In this document: positions 18,232-27,228 of the stretch, one piece after another
Numbering within the stretch: the first letter of the stretch is position 1
How the letters are laid out: each line of letters opens with the position of its first letter
Assembly: GCA_937625935.1 (NCBI GenBank)
Contig: OW569376.1
Span: 248,001 to 312,000, forward strand
Source: Tetramitus jugosus
Taxonomy: Eukaryota; Heterolobosea; Eutetramitea; Acrasida; Vahlkampfiidae
Direction of reading: 5' to 3'
Length of the DNA: 64,000 nt
Translations under genes and position numbers: made by a program
The notes under the pieces: generated by a model
What the model saw: the letters and a program-made list of their open reading frames with translations, nothing else
What the model was told of the DNA's origin: nothing
The model's database searches: none

Positions 18232-21102
18232 CTAGTATGGCAGAGATTCACTCATTGCTGTACTAATTCGGAATTCATCCTTCTTGTGCAGTACGTACAT
18301 GAGTTGGGCGGACTTGGGAGAGTTGTAGTATGGACGAGGTGCCCTTGTCCTAAAAATGTACTCTTTGACCATGTCTTGGGTCTGTAGAGTCAGGTTGCGC
18401 AAGATTTCAACTTTTTCATCTGAGAAATCAACTGCAAAACCTTGATTCATCAATTGTTCAATGACTGACCTTTCCGTTGTTGAATAGGGTTCGTCAACAA
18501 AGCGGAACTCTAAGCTAACATACACAGATGCGAGCCATTCTGCCTCATGGTACTTGTGAAGTAATAACTCTAATACATCGAACAAATTATCAGAATCTGA
18601 AGGAGTGAGCAGCAACTGCTTTAGTTCCTTCTTGAGTTCGTGCAGTGCAGAATGAATTGACTTTGGCACATCCGTTTCATCAGGACCACAATACTCTGAA
18701 ATCAAATCAGCTAAACAATCATATGCCCACACAAAAATGGCATTCGTAATGTGGCGCAAGTAGTTTGAAGGTTCCATCATTTCAAATTCGTGACAAATCT
18801 TTTCTGCTTCTTTCTTAAAGTTAAACAATGGCTTTTGTTTCTTCACCGGAACAGGTTCTGCCTTTTCCCAGATTTCTTTCCATAGATTATCTCCTTCCAT
18901 TCTTTGACTAATTGAACCGTCACTTAGTACATCATTCGGTGAATACCAGCCCAGAAAGTCTCTAAACGTCACAGGTTCTTCAATATCTCTATTCACATAT
19001 TTGAAAGCTTGAATATCTGACAAGACTGAACCACATTGATACTCTGCTCGTTTCTTCACATCACTAATGGATGTAATAAATTCTTGTTGTTCGGTTACCA
19101 TGTCCTCAGTTTTAGGAGGTGTTGGTTGTGTCACAGGTATGTTAATCTTTTTATCTCCATGAATAATCATCTCATCTGCGATATCCTCCTCATATAAAGA
19201 TCCTTGTAGATCATCAGATATTATATCTTCGCCCCAAGCTATGCCTTCTTCTACATCAATATGTTCTCGTTCTTCCAATCCTAGGTTATGTTTCACCTGG
19301 GCAAGACAACAAATATTTAACATGTCAAGTTTTTGAACAACTAAATCATCGGACCAATCAATCTTGTTGTTGCAAAATGGAATAATGAAAGTCTCTAAAG
19401 AATCAGGATCAGAGCTGGTGGCATTTTGAGACCATTCCCAGTATCTGCGTAATTGTGAAATGAATATTCTCCACATATGTGTGATATTCTGCCAATCACC
19501 CGTATCATTGATATAAAACAGTACCGCTTTCGCGAATTGACCCATCAAATGCTTATGGGAATATGACTTGGCCATCTTGCTTTTGTTTTGTTCATTAATC
19601 ACCTCATCTCCCATCACTTCATCAAATATGGAATCTAACCGCGATTCAATCTCTGATGTTGTCATAGGATCTAAATGAGTGAGATGGCTACCAGACATTT
19701 TCAGCATTGGAACATAAGCATCGTCAACAAACTTCTTTAAAGATTGAGCCATGATCGTCATCGTACCAAACTTGCGATATTTGCACCGACATTCCCAGGA
19801 TTGGGCCATTCGAACAGGTAAACTCTCTATCATTTGAATATCCTCTCCTGTAGAATTATTGCCCAATCTAAATTTACATGAAATATGGAGTGATTCAATA
19901 GGGTCACATACTGTACCCATCTTAACTCTCTCCGCACTATTGTACAGCTTCCATTCGTCAAATTCAGAGAGCATATAGGTGTATCTAGCGGACAATGAAA
20001 CAACCAAAGAAGAAACATGCCCTCCGATCTGCAAACAAAACAGGTCATACAAGCCATTAACCTTTGTGTAAAGTGGTGGTATATTTTGGCCACGCTTCAG
20101 CACTTCACTCCTAAACTTTACAATATTGGAAGAGGAGTTGTTTCTCCAAATGCCCTCATATTCTAGCAGAGTGGGATCAACACATACAAAACATGGTACG
20201 TCCAACTTATTTCGGTGAGCTGCAATCGACAGTGCGGATAGAGTCATCTTTCGATCAATTTCGTTCATTCTTTCTGATCTGTAATGATTATTGTTTGTCG
20301 TCGCTGATACTCCTCTTCGATCAAACATGTTGGTTTTATGAAACATTTGATTGGATTTCCTGCTGGCAGAATTCAAGTTGATATTTTGTTGTTGGATATG
20401 TTGTTCAGTTCTTGCACCTCTGAAAACCAACATTCGTTTTGTTTGGAACCATCGTGTCAAATGATGAGCACGATGAGGATAATCATTGGAATCACAGAGA
20501 AGAACATGATTGCAAACTGCTAATCCCTCATCCTCACTCTCATCACTGTCATCATCGCCACCATTGCCATCACCACTTTTATCATATGAATCTTCATTCT
20601 TATTCTTCACATGAGAACCTGAATCAACTGCAATTGACTCTGATGCAACATTACCACCATCCACGTGGTGAGATCCCTCACTCGAATCATCCAAATGAAA
20701 ATAACTGAGCTCATAACGCTCATACTGCCTTGTTTTCATCATTTTTCGATGCTCAAAAAACTCTTGTTCCTGATTTGTCGATTCAAACAAGTGAATCTTG
20801 TGTCTAATGTGCTTCATTTCACCATCCATCTCATGCACCAGACGTTCCCAATCGGAAGCTGTGGAAAAATCATGAATTTCAAGAAAATTGGTCTTTGAAC
20901 GCCTCGATGCATCACTCGCAGCATGTTCTTCGCCAATGTCATCATCGTCGGCACCAACCATTGTCCTCATCATTGAGTCTCCAAGGGAAGAAACTTCATC
21001 TTGTTCGTCATCACTTGAATCATCTCCACCTCCAAAAATGGAAGAATCAGCAGAGATATATTCTTCTTGTTCTTTCTGTTGCTGATGTTCTGCAATGCTC
21101 AT
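18232..21102 (-). CDS. RAB3GAP1: Rab3 GTPase-activating protein catalytic subunit
   Basis: 956 residues from the first ATG (21100-21102); the frame is open 61 codons further upstream from a TTG. The N-terminus holds the conserved EIHDFSTASDWERLV segment. The catalytic domain includes CGSVLSDIQAFKYVN, FLGWYSPNDV, SISQRMEGDNLWKEIWEKA and PVKKQKPLFNF, and the C-terminus EYIFRTRAPRPYY with MYVLHKKDEFRISTAMSES closely follows the animal protein. An acidic Asp/Ser-rich insert sits at about residues 15-45 and a second at about 175-195. RAB3GAP1 pairs with RAB3GAP2 to stimulate GTP hydrolysis on Rab3 and to act as an exchange factor on Rab18 at the ER. No catalytic gap is seen. It is divergent from the USP8-dimer gene at 21374. 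Confidence 0.92.
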   Translation of the reverse strand: MSIAEHQQQKEQEEYISADSSIFGGGDDSSDDEQDEVSSLGDSMMRTMVGADDDDIGEEHAASDASRRSKTNFLEIHDFSTASDWERLVHEMDGEMKHIRHKIHLFESTNQEQEFFEHRKMMKTRQYERYELSYFHLDDSSEGSHHVDGGNVASESIAVDSGSHVKNKNEDSYDKSGDGNGGDDDSDESEDEGLAVCNHVLLCDSNDYPHRAHHLTRWFQTKRMLVFRGARTEQHIQQQNINLNSASRKSNQMFHKTNMFDRRGVSATTNNNHYRSERMNEIDRKMTLSALSIAAHRNKLDVPCFVCVDPTLLEYEGIWRNNSSSNIVKFRSEVLKRGQNIPPLYTKVNGLYDLFCLQIGGHVSSLVVSLSARYTYMLSEFDEWKLYNSAERVKMGTVCDPIESLHISCKFRLGNNSTGEDIQMIESLPVRMAQSWECRCKYRKFGTMTIMAQSLKKFVDDAYVPMLKMSGSHLTHLDPMTTSEIESRLDSIFDEVMGDEVINEQNKSKMAKSYSHKHLMGQFAKAVLFYINDTGDWQNITHMWRIFISQLRRYWEWSQNATSSDPDSLETFIIPFCNNKIDWSDDLVVQKLDMLNICCLAQVKHNLGLEEREHIDVEEGIAWGEDIISDDLQGSLYEEDIADEMIIHGDKKINIPVTQPTPPKTEDMVTEQQEFITSISDVKKRAEYQCGSVLSDIQAFKYVNRDIEEPVTFRDFLGWYSPNDVLSDGSISQRMEGDNLWKEIWEKAEPVPVKKQKPLFNFKKEAEKICHEFEMMEPSNYLRHITNAIFVWAYDCLADLISEYCGPDETDVPKSIHSALHELKKELKQLLLTPSDSDNLFDVLELLLHKYHEAEWLASVYVSLEFRFVDEPYSTTERSVIEQLMNQGFAVDFSDEKVEILRNLTLQTQDMVKEYIFRTRAPRPYYNSPKSAQLMYVLHKKDEFRISTAMSESLPY

Positions 21103-21373
21103 CCAAAGAAAAGAGTGTTTGTTTGTTGTCCACTTGATTGTTGATCTGGAATTTGTCCGACAAGGAGAAATGGAACACTCGAAAATACAACTGGACAATC
21201 TAAAATTGGTTGGTGAGATTTTGTTTAAGTTGAGTGCGGAAGGAGCTTGATGAATCTGAGAGAGAGCAATGGAGGAATAGACCAAGTCCTCGAGAAACAG
21301 AATCAGAGTGTGACTTCAAAAAACAACAACATCAAAACGCTCAAAAGCTCCTACTAATAGACGAGAAGACGAG

Positions 21374-22480
21374 ATGCCATCCTCATTTGACAAGATACAA
21401 GAGCTGGATGATCAAGCAAGAATAAGTTTACCCATCATTGACCCATCTATTCCTCCTTCCAACTACTTTTCTCATGCAGCAGATTGTATCCACAGAGCCG
21501 GAGAATTCAAGTTGAGAAATGACTTGGATATGACTTATCTCTATCTCATGAAGTATTTTGTTCTGATCACGGAACTAATGCCTCAACATCCAAACTTGGA
21601 GAGTGATATGGACGAATTTCATTATAATTGCGAGAAATGTGCCGGCAGACTCAGTCAGGAATTAGTTTCGCTGAGAAATCAGATTGAAGCCAAGAGCTAC
21701 AGAGCATCACATACGATTTTGGACTCTCCAGTGCCCTCAGATGACATTATGAACCATAAGAAGAACTTGCCTCCGAAACCTGCTCTGGTTCAAAACAATC
21801 ATGATACCAAGCCCCCAAAGAGTCCAGCTGTTGAAGTAGATGACAACAAGAATCGACCAAAGAAGAAATCTGGGTTCTTTAGTAGAAAAAGTAAAACGAA
21901 TACAACCAGTCCTCTCTACTCTCACAACAACAATAACAATAGTATTATGAACGATAACCAATCCACTCTTTCTCAACAATCACACCCTGTTTCTACACCA
22001 ACGATCCCTGAACCAGCACAGATCCCAGACAAGAAAGTGAAAGATACTAACAATGATTGGTTTTCTGATCCAATTGGAAAGGGAGTATCAAGTATTGTGA
22101 ACAATGACTCAATTCAGTCTCGAACTGGAGATGCCATCTCAAGTGCCTCTCAGAATGCTGCAGTACAACGCAATGTTGGTCAATATCTGGCACAACACTC
22201 TTCGAATGCCGGTGTGAAATATTTGGCTTCGAATCAAACTGTTCAGAAGAGTATTGGGTCAGCCATTGCTCACAGTGCACAGGACAAACAGGTTCAACAA
22301 CAGATAGGATCCTCTATTGCTCGATCGGTGGCCAACACTGACAAGACAAAGTTGTGGGGCAATGTAACAAGCGGCGTTAAAGCTGGATCTTCTCTCGCCT
22401 TGTCAACACGTTCTAACAAAAACCAACAAGGGGGACCCAAAAGTGATGAATCGCCCTCAAGAAGCGACTGGTGGATGTAA
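21374..22480 (+). CDS. USP8-dimerisation/AMSH-N-like domain protein
   Basis: 368 residues from an ATG at 21374. Residues 25-100 (SNYFSHAADCIHRAGEFKL, then DMTYLYLMKYFVLITELMPQHP) match the helical USP8-dimer domain found at the N-terminus of AMSH/STAMBP and USP8, where it binds endosomal ESCRT-III partners. No protease domain follows: there is neither the JAMM motif of AMSH nor a USP core. A Lys/Pro/Asn-rich linker (110-220) leads to a Ser/Ala/Gln-rich helical region (230-345) with repeating units of the type IGSAIAHSAQDKQVQQQ. The protein is therefore an endosomal adaptor candidate rather than a deubiquitinase. The AATAAA 10 bp past the stop may be its polyadenylation signal. Confidence 0.8.
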   Translation: MPSSFDKIQELDDQARISLPIIDPSIPPSNYFSHAADCIHRAGEFKLRNDLDMTYLYLMKYFVLITELMPQHPNLESDMDEFHYNCEKCAGRLSQELVSLRNQIEAKSYRASHTILDSPVPSDDIMNHKKNLPPKPALVQNNHDTKPPKSPAVEVDDNKNRPKKKSGFFSRKSKTNTTSPLYSHNNNNNSIMNDNQSTLSQQSHPVSTPTIPEPAQIPDKKVKDTNNDWFSDPIGKGVSSIVNNDSIQSRTGDAISSASQNAAVQRNVGQYLAQHSSNAGVKYLASNQTVQKSIGSAIAHSAQDKQVQQQIGSSIARSVANTDKTKLWGNVTSGVKAGSSLALSTRSNKNQQGGPKSDESPSRSDWWM

Positions 22481-22784
22481 ATTTCAAATAAAGTTGTATC
22501 GTATTTAACATTGATGACAACAGTAGTTTATTCTCTGAACTTCGAGTGTTGCCCGTCGAGTTAATTACACTTCTGATCTTTTCCTTCCGCTGGAGCGCTT
22601 CAAGTTCCAGGAGTTCCTCTTTGGGGTCCCTCTCCTTTCCCATCTATCCCTGGAAGCCCTTCAGCTCTGCGTTTCAGTATGAATCATTGTGTCTACGCTC
22701 AAACTTGGTGCTCGGTTCCCATCTCTATCGGAGTCGGTGACCGCCGGTGGAGGCCGCCAAACTATGTGAAAACGCAGGATTTTT
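22481..22784. other. Spacer upstream of the 5S rRNA gene with a possible decayed 5S copy
   Basis: 304 bp. Positions 22691-22745 begin GTCTACGCTCAAAC and contain TTCCCATCTC, recalling the first half of the 5S gene at 22785 (GTCTACGTTCATAC and TTCCCATTTC), but nothing matches helix I on the 3' side. A GC-rich block (about 22738-22760) stands out from its surroundings. On the minus strand 22485-22760 a frame broken by three stops has charged, protein-like stretches (WEPSTKFERRH, then KERDPKEELLELEALQRKEK). It may be a relic, but I cannot identify it. Confidence 0.35.
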
Positions 22785-22898
22785 GTCTACGTTCATACAA
22801 TGGTGGAACCACCTCTTCCCATTTCGAATAGAGAAGTTAAGCACCATCTGGCTGAGTTAGTATTGAGATAGGAGACTACTCGAGAACCATGTAGGCTT
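22785..22898 (+). rRNA. 5S ribosomal RNA
   Basis: The 5' end GTCTAC pairs with GTAGGC at 22891-22896 (helix I, including a U-G pair). AATGGTG pairs with CACCATCT to form helix II, and helix III is formed around CCTCTTCCCATTTCGAATAGAGAAG. The stretch AAGTTAAGCACCATCTGGCTGAGTTAGTATTG is the internal promoter region (box A, intermediate element) of eukaryotic 5S genes, followed by AGATAGGAGACTACT (box C). T runs at 22905-22908 and 22912-22917 are suited to RNA polymerase III termination. About 113 nt is a little shorter than the usual 118-120. It is a single copy in this window, set between protein genes. Confidence 0.9.
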
Positions 22899-22904
22899 GT
22901 CGCG

Positions 22905-22917
22905 TTTTATGTTTTTT
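22905..22917 (+). terminator. RNA polymerase III terminator of the 5S gene
   Basis: TTTT at 22905-22908 and TTTTTT at 22912-22917 lie 7-20 nt beyond the 5S 3' end, the typical oligo-T arrangement for polymerase III. Confidence 0.7.
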
Positions 22918-22974
22918 GGTTGAGATGGTTGCAATTCCACTAAAATGTTCTAACAAATCAACCACTTAATCTGT

Positions 22975-23955
22975 TTACAACTTTGAACGTAAGAGAAACA
23001 CCACGCCGGAGAAAAACCGAAGAATAGCGCAAATGATATAGACTATGAAGCCTTCACTCTGATTGGAGTAAACGCACAATATTTCCCAGATATCTGTCGT
23101 ACAAATCCAGTCAATCAACCTGTTCGTACTGCGAGCTGGATAAGGAAATAATATCTGTGTTTTGTCCATTGTGGATAAGCAAAGACTCATGACAATCCTC
23201 AGAGTTAGCCCCCACAGAGCAAATTCAAGGGTTTCATGATCATTTGATAGATCTCCTTGATAGGGCAGTAGAATATTTGGATATTCAAGAGAACACTTGA
23301 TTATTGAAGTAAAATGTTTGGGATGTCTACCGAGCAAAGAAGCCAAGTTCATCTCTTCACTTAGTTGTTTTGATTGGATGGGCAGAGTGTTCGAGATGAA
23401 GAGTGAGAGTGGAGCCCAGCGAACTGCACGTACCTCATCCGGATTCAATTTCATTGTGCATGCTGTATCCAATTGTAAATAAACAAATGGGGCCACAATC
23501 ATCAAACCACCAATCGACAAATGGTCAGGAAGCCGCCCCATATATTGATACAAATTCTCATCACTCAGCTGCAAACCCACTTCTTCAAATGTTTCTCTCT
23601 CAGCCGCCTCCCTCAAAGTTTCTCCCTCTTCTTGCTTACCACCAGGAAATGCCGTATGCCCCGAATAGACATCACTATTCCTCACTGGTCTCACAATGAA
23701 CAATAGCTGCAAAGATCCATTCTGCTTGAATCCCTCATTCTCCAAAAGCTCAGCAACACTAGTGACCGTACCAGAATGACCCACGGGCCTCAACACAACT
23801 GAAACACTGGCACGCTTACGTTTCTGGTTCGGTGATGACCACAGAACACGTTCAATATGAAATTTCGAGTGCCCACCATTCTCATTCCATTCATTCAATT
23901 GATTGTTCAATCGGAGCAAAAACTCACGATCATCCATCGTCTCACGCTGCTGCAT
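22975..23955 (-). CDS. Nudix hydrolase (CoA pyrophosphatase-like) with C-terminal membrane segment
   Basis: 326 residues from an ATG at 23953-23955. The Nudix box is complete: GGKQEEGETLREAAERETFEEVG fits G-x5-E-x7-REUxEExGU, here around residues 104-126. FIVRPVRNSDVYSGHTAFPGG just before it resembles the NUDT7/NUDT8 coenzyme A diphosphatase group, which has an upstream signature of this kind. Downstream, PDHLSIGGLMIVAPFVYLQ and LNPDEVRAVRWAPLS are also typical. The last 45 residues contain a hydrophobic stretch (GFIVYIICAILRFFSGVVFLL) ending in RSKL, consistent with a tail anchor, or with SKL acting as a peroxisomal PTS1 signal, which NUDT7 also has. The two readings conflict and need localisation data. 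The gene is divergent from the F-box gene at 24047. Confidence 0.85.
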   Translation of the reverse strand: MQQRETMDDREFLLRLNNQLNEWNENGGHSKFHIERVLWSSPNQKRKRASVSVVLRPVGHSGTVTSVAELLENEGFKQNGSLQLLFIVRPVRNSDVYSGHTAFPGGKQEEGETLREAAERETFEEVGLQLSDENLYQYMGRLPDHLSIGGLMIVAPFVYLQLDTACTMKLNPDEVRAVRWAPLSLFISNTLPIQSKQLSEEMNLASLLGRHPKHFTSIIKCSLEYPNILLPYQGDLSNDHETLEFALWGLTLRIVMSLCLSTMDKTQILFPYPARSTNRLIDWICTTDIWEILCVYSNQSEGFIVYIICAILRFFSGVVFLLRSKL

Positions 23956-24046
23956 TTTGGTTCTTTTTTACTTCGTTGGTTGGAAGACTTTTTGTTCGTT
24001 GTTGTGTTTCAAAAAAGAGTTCTGGCAAAAAGAACCACCAGGAAGT

Positions 24047-25657
24047 ATGCCTATTTCCTTGCCCATTGATTGCGTTCGTGTGATTGTCTCCTTCTTGACC
24101 AATGATTGGCAGAGTTTGCTTCACATGGAACGAGTATGCTCATCCTTTTATCAAGCCATCTCGTATCCTACAACTTGGTCCACAACCACCACTCTGATCA
24201 GCACAGACGATGAAAATGGTTTGGCGCTCTCTCTTTCGCGCCAACATTTGTTTTACTATTATTACAATAACAATAGTACGAGTCGGAGGAATGAAGAGAA
24301 AGAACTTCAACAACAAGAGAAATCACAGACTCAACCAAGCTTAGAAGTGGTGGAGAGAAATGCGAGCTATCAACACGTGTTCTTTGATCTCGTTTCCCGT
24401 CATTGCACTGAGCGATTACTTTTATTGATTGAACGGTATGACTACACGAAACAGCAATACTCCAATGACAAGTTCGAACAGATTCTATCATTGATTGTTC
24501 CTGTGATAAAGTCGTTGATTCACTCTGAACCCTGTTGGATCCATTTGACCAATTCTACTCTGGTCAAAAAGTTGGATCAACATATGAAAACCATTGATAA
24601 TCGTTCGACATCGTCCCTATCCATGTCCAAGAACAATACCACGTTAAATATGATCGCTGCAGATCTGATTACAATGGCACATTATCTACTGTTTGATATA
24701 TGTAGTGACGATCGAGTATCATCGTCTCAACAAGCGTCTTGGAATGATAGTCAAAGTATTGGTACAAGTCGAATGATTGATTGGAAGAGTTATTGTAAGC
24801 AGTTTGTCAGGAACAAGGTACTATCGATTCCGCTAGGTTACACAAATTGTGCCGAAGTGGACAGCGCCGTGAGAAAATGTAGACAAAAATTGAAACAACT
24901 GCAATACTTGTTTCGATCATACAATGAACAGAAACAGTCTGCTCACTCGCTAAATGTGCTAGTCTCTCATGTCGTCGGTATTCAGAGCAGTGTGATCCCA
25001 TATCATGATACAACCTTAGTGAAACAGTTTTTGGAGCGTGTCCAGTACTATTCACCAGATCGATATCACTATGTGATTATTAGGGATCAAGTGTACCGCA
25101 TTCAATTTATTCAAACATATGATAGAGAATTGTCTTTCACAGCATTTGTTGGTGATCGCTCGTCATCATGCACCGCTGTATTGATGCTGATGGACCTGAC
25201 TCCTTGCGTTGATGGCGTAGGAAAAGAATTAGTTAAAGTATTGGAGCATCGAGCTTTGGACAGTAACATGCAGCATATCCAGCACAGTACTATGCGTTGG
25301 ATTGAGTCTGCTATACCACCTCGCCTTCAAAACTCTTGGCAAAAGATCTTGAATTCCACATTGAACATGGATAGATTGAGAGGACTGATGCAATTAGATA
25401 GTACAAAAGATACCAGTGTCATGTGTCTTGGTATTGGCTCAGAAGAGTTTAATTGGTTGCACTTAAGAAGTGAAAGAGATGTCAGATCATTTTTGGAAGG
25501 GCACGGAAGAATTGGTGATCCTGTGATCAAATACCGACAATGGTTCATGAATGATCCGAACTCTTCTATCTCGATCCTTACCGAGCTGGTCCAACAACAA
25601 CTATTAGTAACCAAGAGGCATGAAGAGCGACAAGAACTTGCGAGCAAATTAAGGTAA
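24047..25657 (+). CDS. F-box protein without recognised substrate domain
   Basis: 536 residues from the first ATG (24047); 48 more codons upstream are open but begin at a TTG and overlap the Nudix gene. The F-box is at the extreme N-terminus: ISLPIDCVRVIVSFLTNDWQ followed by RVCSSFYQAISYPTTW. The remaining 450 residues are helical and charged, with no WD40, LRR or Kelch repeats. Blocks such as HYVIIRDQVYRIQFIQTYDRE and AFVGDRSSSCTAVLMLMD look beta-rich and may form a separate domain. Family knowledge supports an SCF ubiquitin ligase adaptor, with an unknown substrate. Its stop is 35 bp from that of the RCC1 gene on the other strand, whose polyadenylation signal (TTTATT on the plus strand) lies in the gap. 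Confidence 0.75.
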   Translation: MPISLPIDCVRVIVSFLTNDWQSLLHMERVCSSFYQAISYPTTWSTTTTLISTDDENGLALSLSRQHLFYYYYNNNSTSRRNEEKELQQQEKSQTQPSLEVVERNASYQHVFFDLVSRHCTERLLLLIERYDYTKQQYSNDKFEQILSLIVPVIKSLIHSEPCWIHLTNSTLVKKLDQHMKTIDNRSTSSLSMSKNNTTLNMIAADLITMAHYLLFDICSDDRVSSSQQASWNDSQSIGTSRMIDWKSYCKQFVRNKVLSIPLGYTNCAEVDSAVRKCRQKLKQLQYLFRSYNEQKQSAHSLNVLVSHVVGIQSSVIPYHDTTLVKQFLERVQYYSPDRYHYVIIRDQVYRIQFIQTYDRELSFTAFVGDRSSSCTAVLMLMDLTPCVDGVGKELVKVLEHRALDSNMQHIQHSTMRWIESAIPPRLQNSWQKILNSTLNMDRLRGLMQLDSTKDTSVMCLGIGSEEFNWLHLRSERDVRSFLEGHGRIGDPVIKYRQWFMNDPNSSISILTELVQQQLLVTKRHEERQELASKLR

Positions 25658-25692
25658 AATAAAATTAATCAGGTTTGTGATCACAACAAAAT

Positions 25693-27101
25693 TTATTCAA
25701 TATTACTGATAACGAAGGTATGAGCATATCCACAAGCCACATGCTGAGGATGTCCAGGTAGGAACTCACCATTTATCAGATGAGGATCAGATGTGTTAAA
25801 AGTACCAGATGACGTACCGAGCTGGTTGTATGTATTGTCACCCATAGTGTAAACTTGTCCATCCTTTGTTCGGAATGCCATGTGACTTCTGCCAACATCA
25901 ATCTCAACCACATCTTGAATGCCCTTGATCTTTCTTGGTGGCTGAATATTCTTTCCCCAGGTCCAAACTTCTCCACTCTCTGTCACAGCAGCTGCCAAGT
26001 TCTCTCCAATACTAATGTCCACAAATTTGTCATCTGTAGGGAGACCCATCCTTGTTGGAGCACTTGTTCCATCAAAATTACCACCACCAAACAGAGTACC
26101 AGTACTGTCGGCTCCCAAAAGGAATGTTTCGTTCTTGCCCCACATGTACACACACCCATCTTCAGCAACCAATCCGGATGTGGTCTTTGTGGAAGCAAGC
26201 TTTACAATCTTTTGATTAAAGTCCAACTTTGCAGGTGTTTCGGAATCAGAAGAGTCACCACGGCCCAATCGACCCCATGCACCTCTTCCCCAGCTATAAG
26301 CTTCACCATCGGTAGTGAGACAAACGGCGTGCATTGAACCAAGAGTAATCTGCTTCACAATAATGCCCTCCAAGCCCTTCACAACTTGATTCGGTGTTGC
26401 TTGTTTGCTGCTTGGATAGCCCAAGCTGCCTGGACCACCTTGGAAGTCCTTGTTACTACCCCAAGTGAACAATTTACCGTCTTGTGTAATGGCAGCACTC
26501 GATCTCTCACCACAAGCCACAAAAACAATGTTGTTTGGCAAGTCTTGCACTGGAACTGGAACGGATGAATCTTCACCACTACCCGTACCCAACAATCCGT
26601 CTTTGGTGATGGTAAATTATATGTTTGAAAAAACAGAGACCATAAAAGAGAAGACAAAACATAATCATGGATGAATGGATTAGTTTAGCTACAACAAACA
26701 GCTCTGTAACAATGACACAAACATGCACGCACTCTCACTCACTCATTCATTCACATACCCTTATTGCTTCCAAACGCAAATACTTGACCATTTTCAGTGC
26801 ATGCCAATGAGTGATTGGTTCCAGATGCAATCATTTTTACTTTTTGACCACGGAATGCATCCAATGGAAGACTCGATGGTCTAGATGGCTTCAAATTCGT
26901 TGGTAGACCCAATTGACCCTTATCGTTCCTTCCAAACACAAACACATAACTGCCTGGTTCAGTGGGTGTGGGAGTGGCGGGAGCTGCCTTTTGGAAGAGA
27001 CCAAAAAGAGATCGACTTTGTGATGTTTGAGTGGTGGTTGTTGATGATGATGAACGTTGGATCAAGTAGGATGCAATACTTCTGGTTGTTAATCGCTGCA
27101 T
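25693..27101 (-). CDS. RCC1-repeat protein with mitochondrial-type leader
   Basis: Two exons, 27101-26759 and 26600-25693 (158-nt intron, GTATGT...CCAAAG), encode 416 residues. Splicing joins FGSNK to DGLLGTG, completing an RCC1 blade. The start ATG at 27099-27101 gives MQRLTTRSIASYLIQRSSSS, with Arg spaced among Ser and hydrophobic residues and no acidic residue, typical of mitochondrial targeting peptides. Blades are evident at VFVFGRNDKGQLG, FTWGSNKDFQGGPGSLG, YSWGRGAWGRLG, VYMWGKNETFLLG, VWTWGKN and VYTMGDNTYNQLG. RCC1L/WBSCR16 is a mitochondrial RCC1 protein of animals involved in fusion and ribosome function, so that comparison is natural, but the identity here is inferred from the leader only. 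Confidence 0.85.
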
Positions 27102-27228
27102 TCTGTTCAATCAGTGTTTGTTGTTGTTGGTTTGTTATGTATGCTGGGATTGTTTTTTTTTGGGAGATCGGAGATCAAATTTTGAACGGGAAAAACTTTT
27201 TGTTCAATCTACGGTGTTTGTTTGGCGC

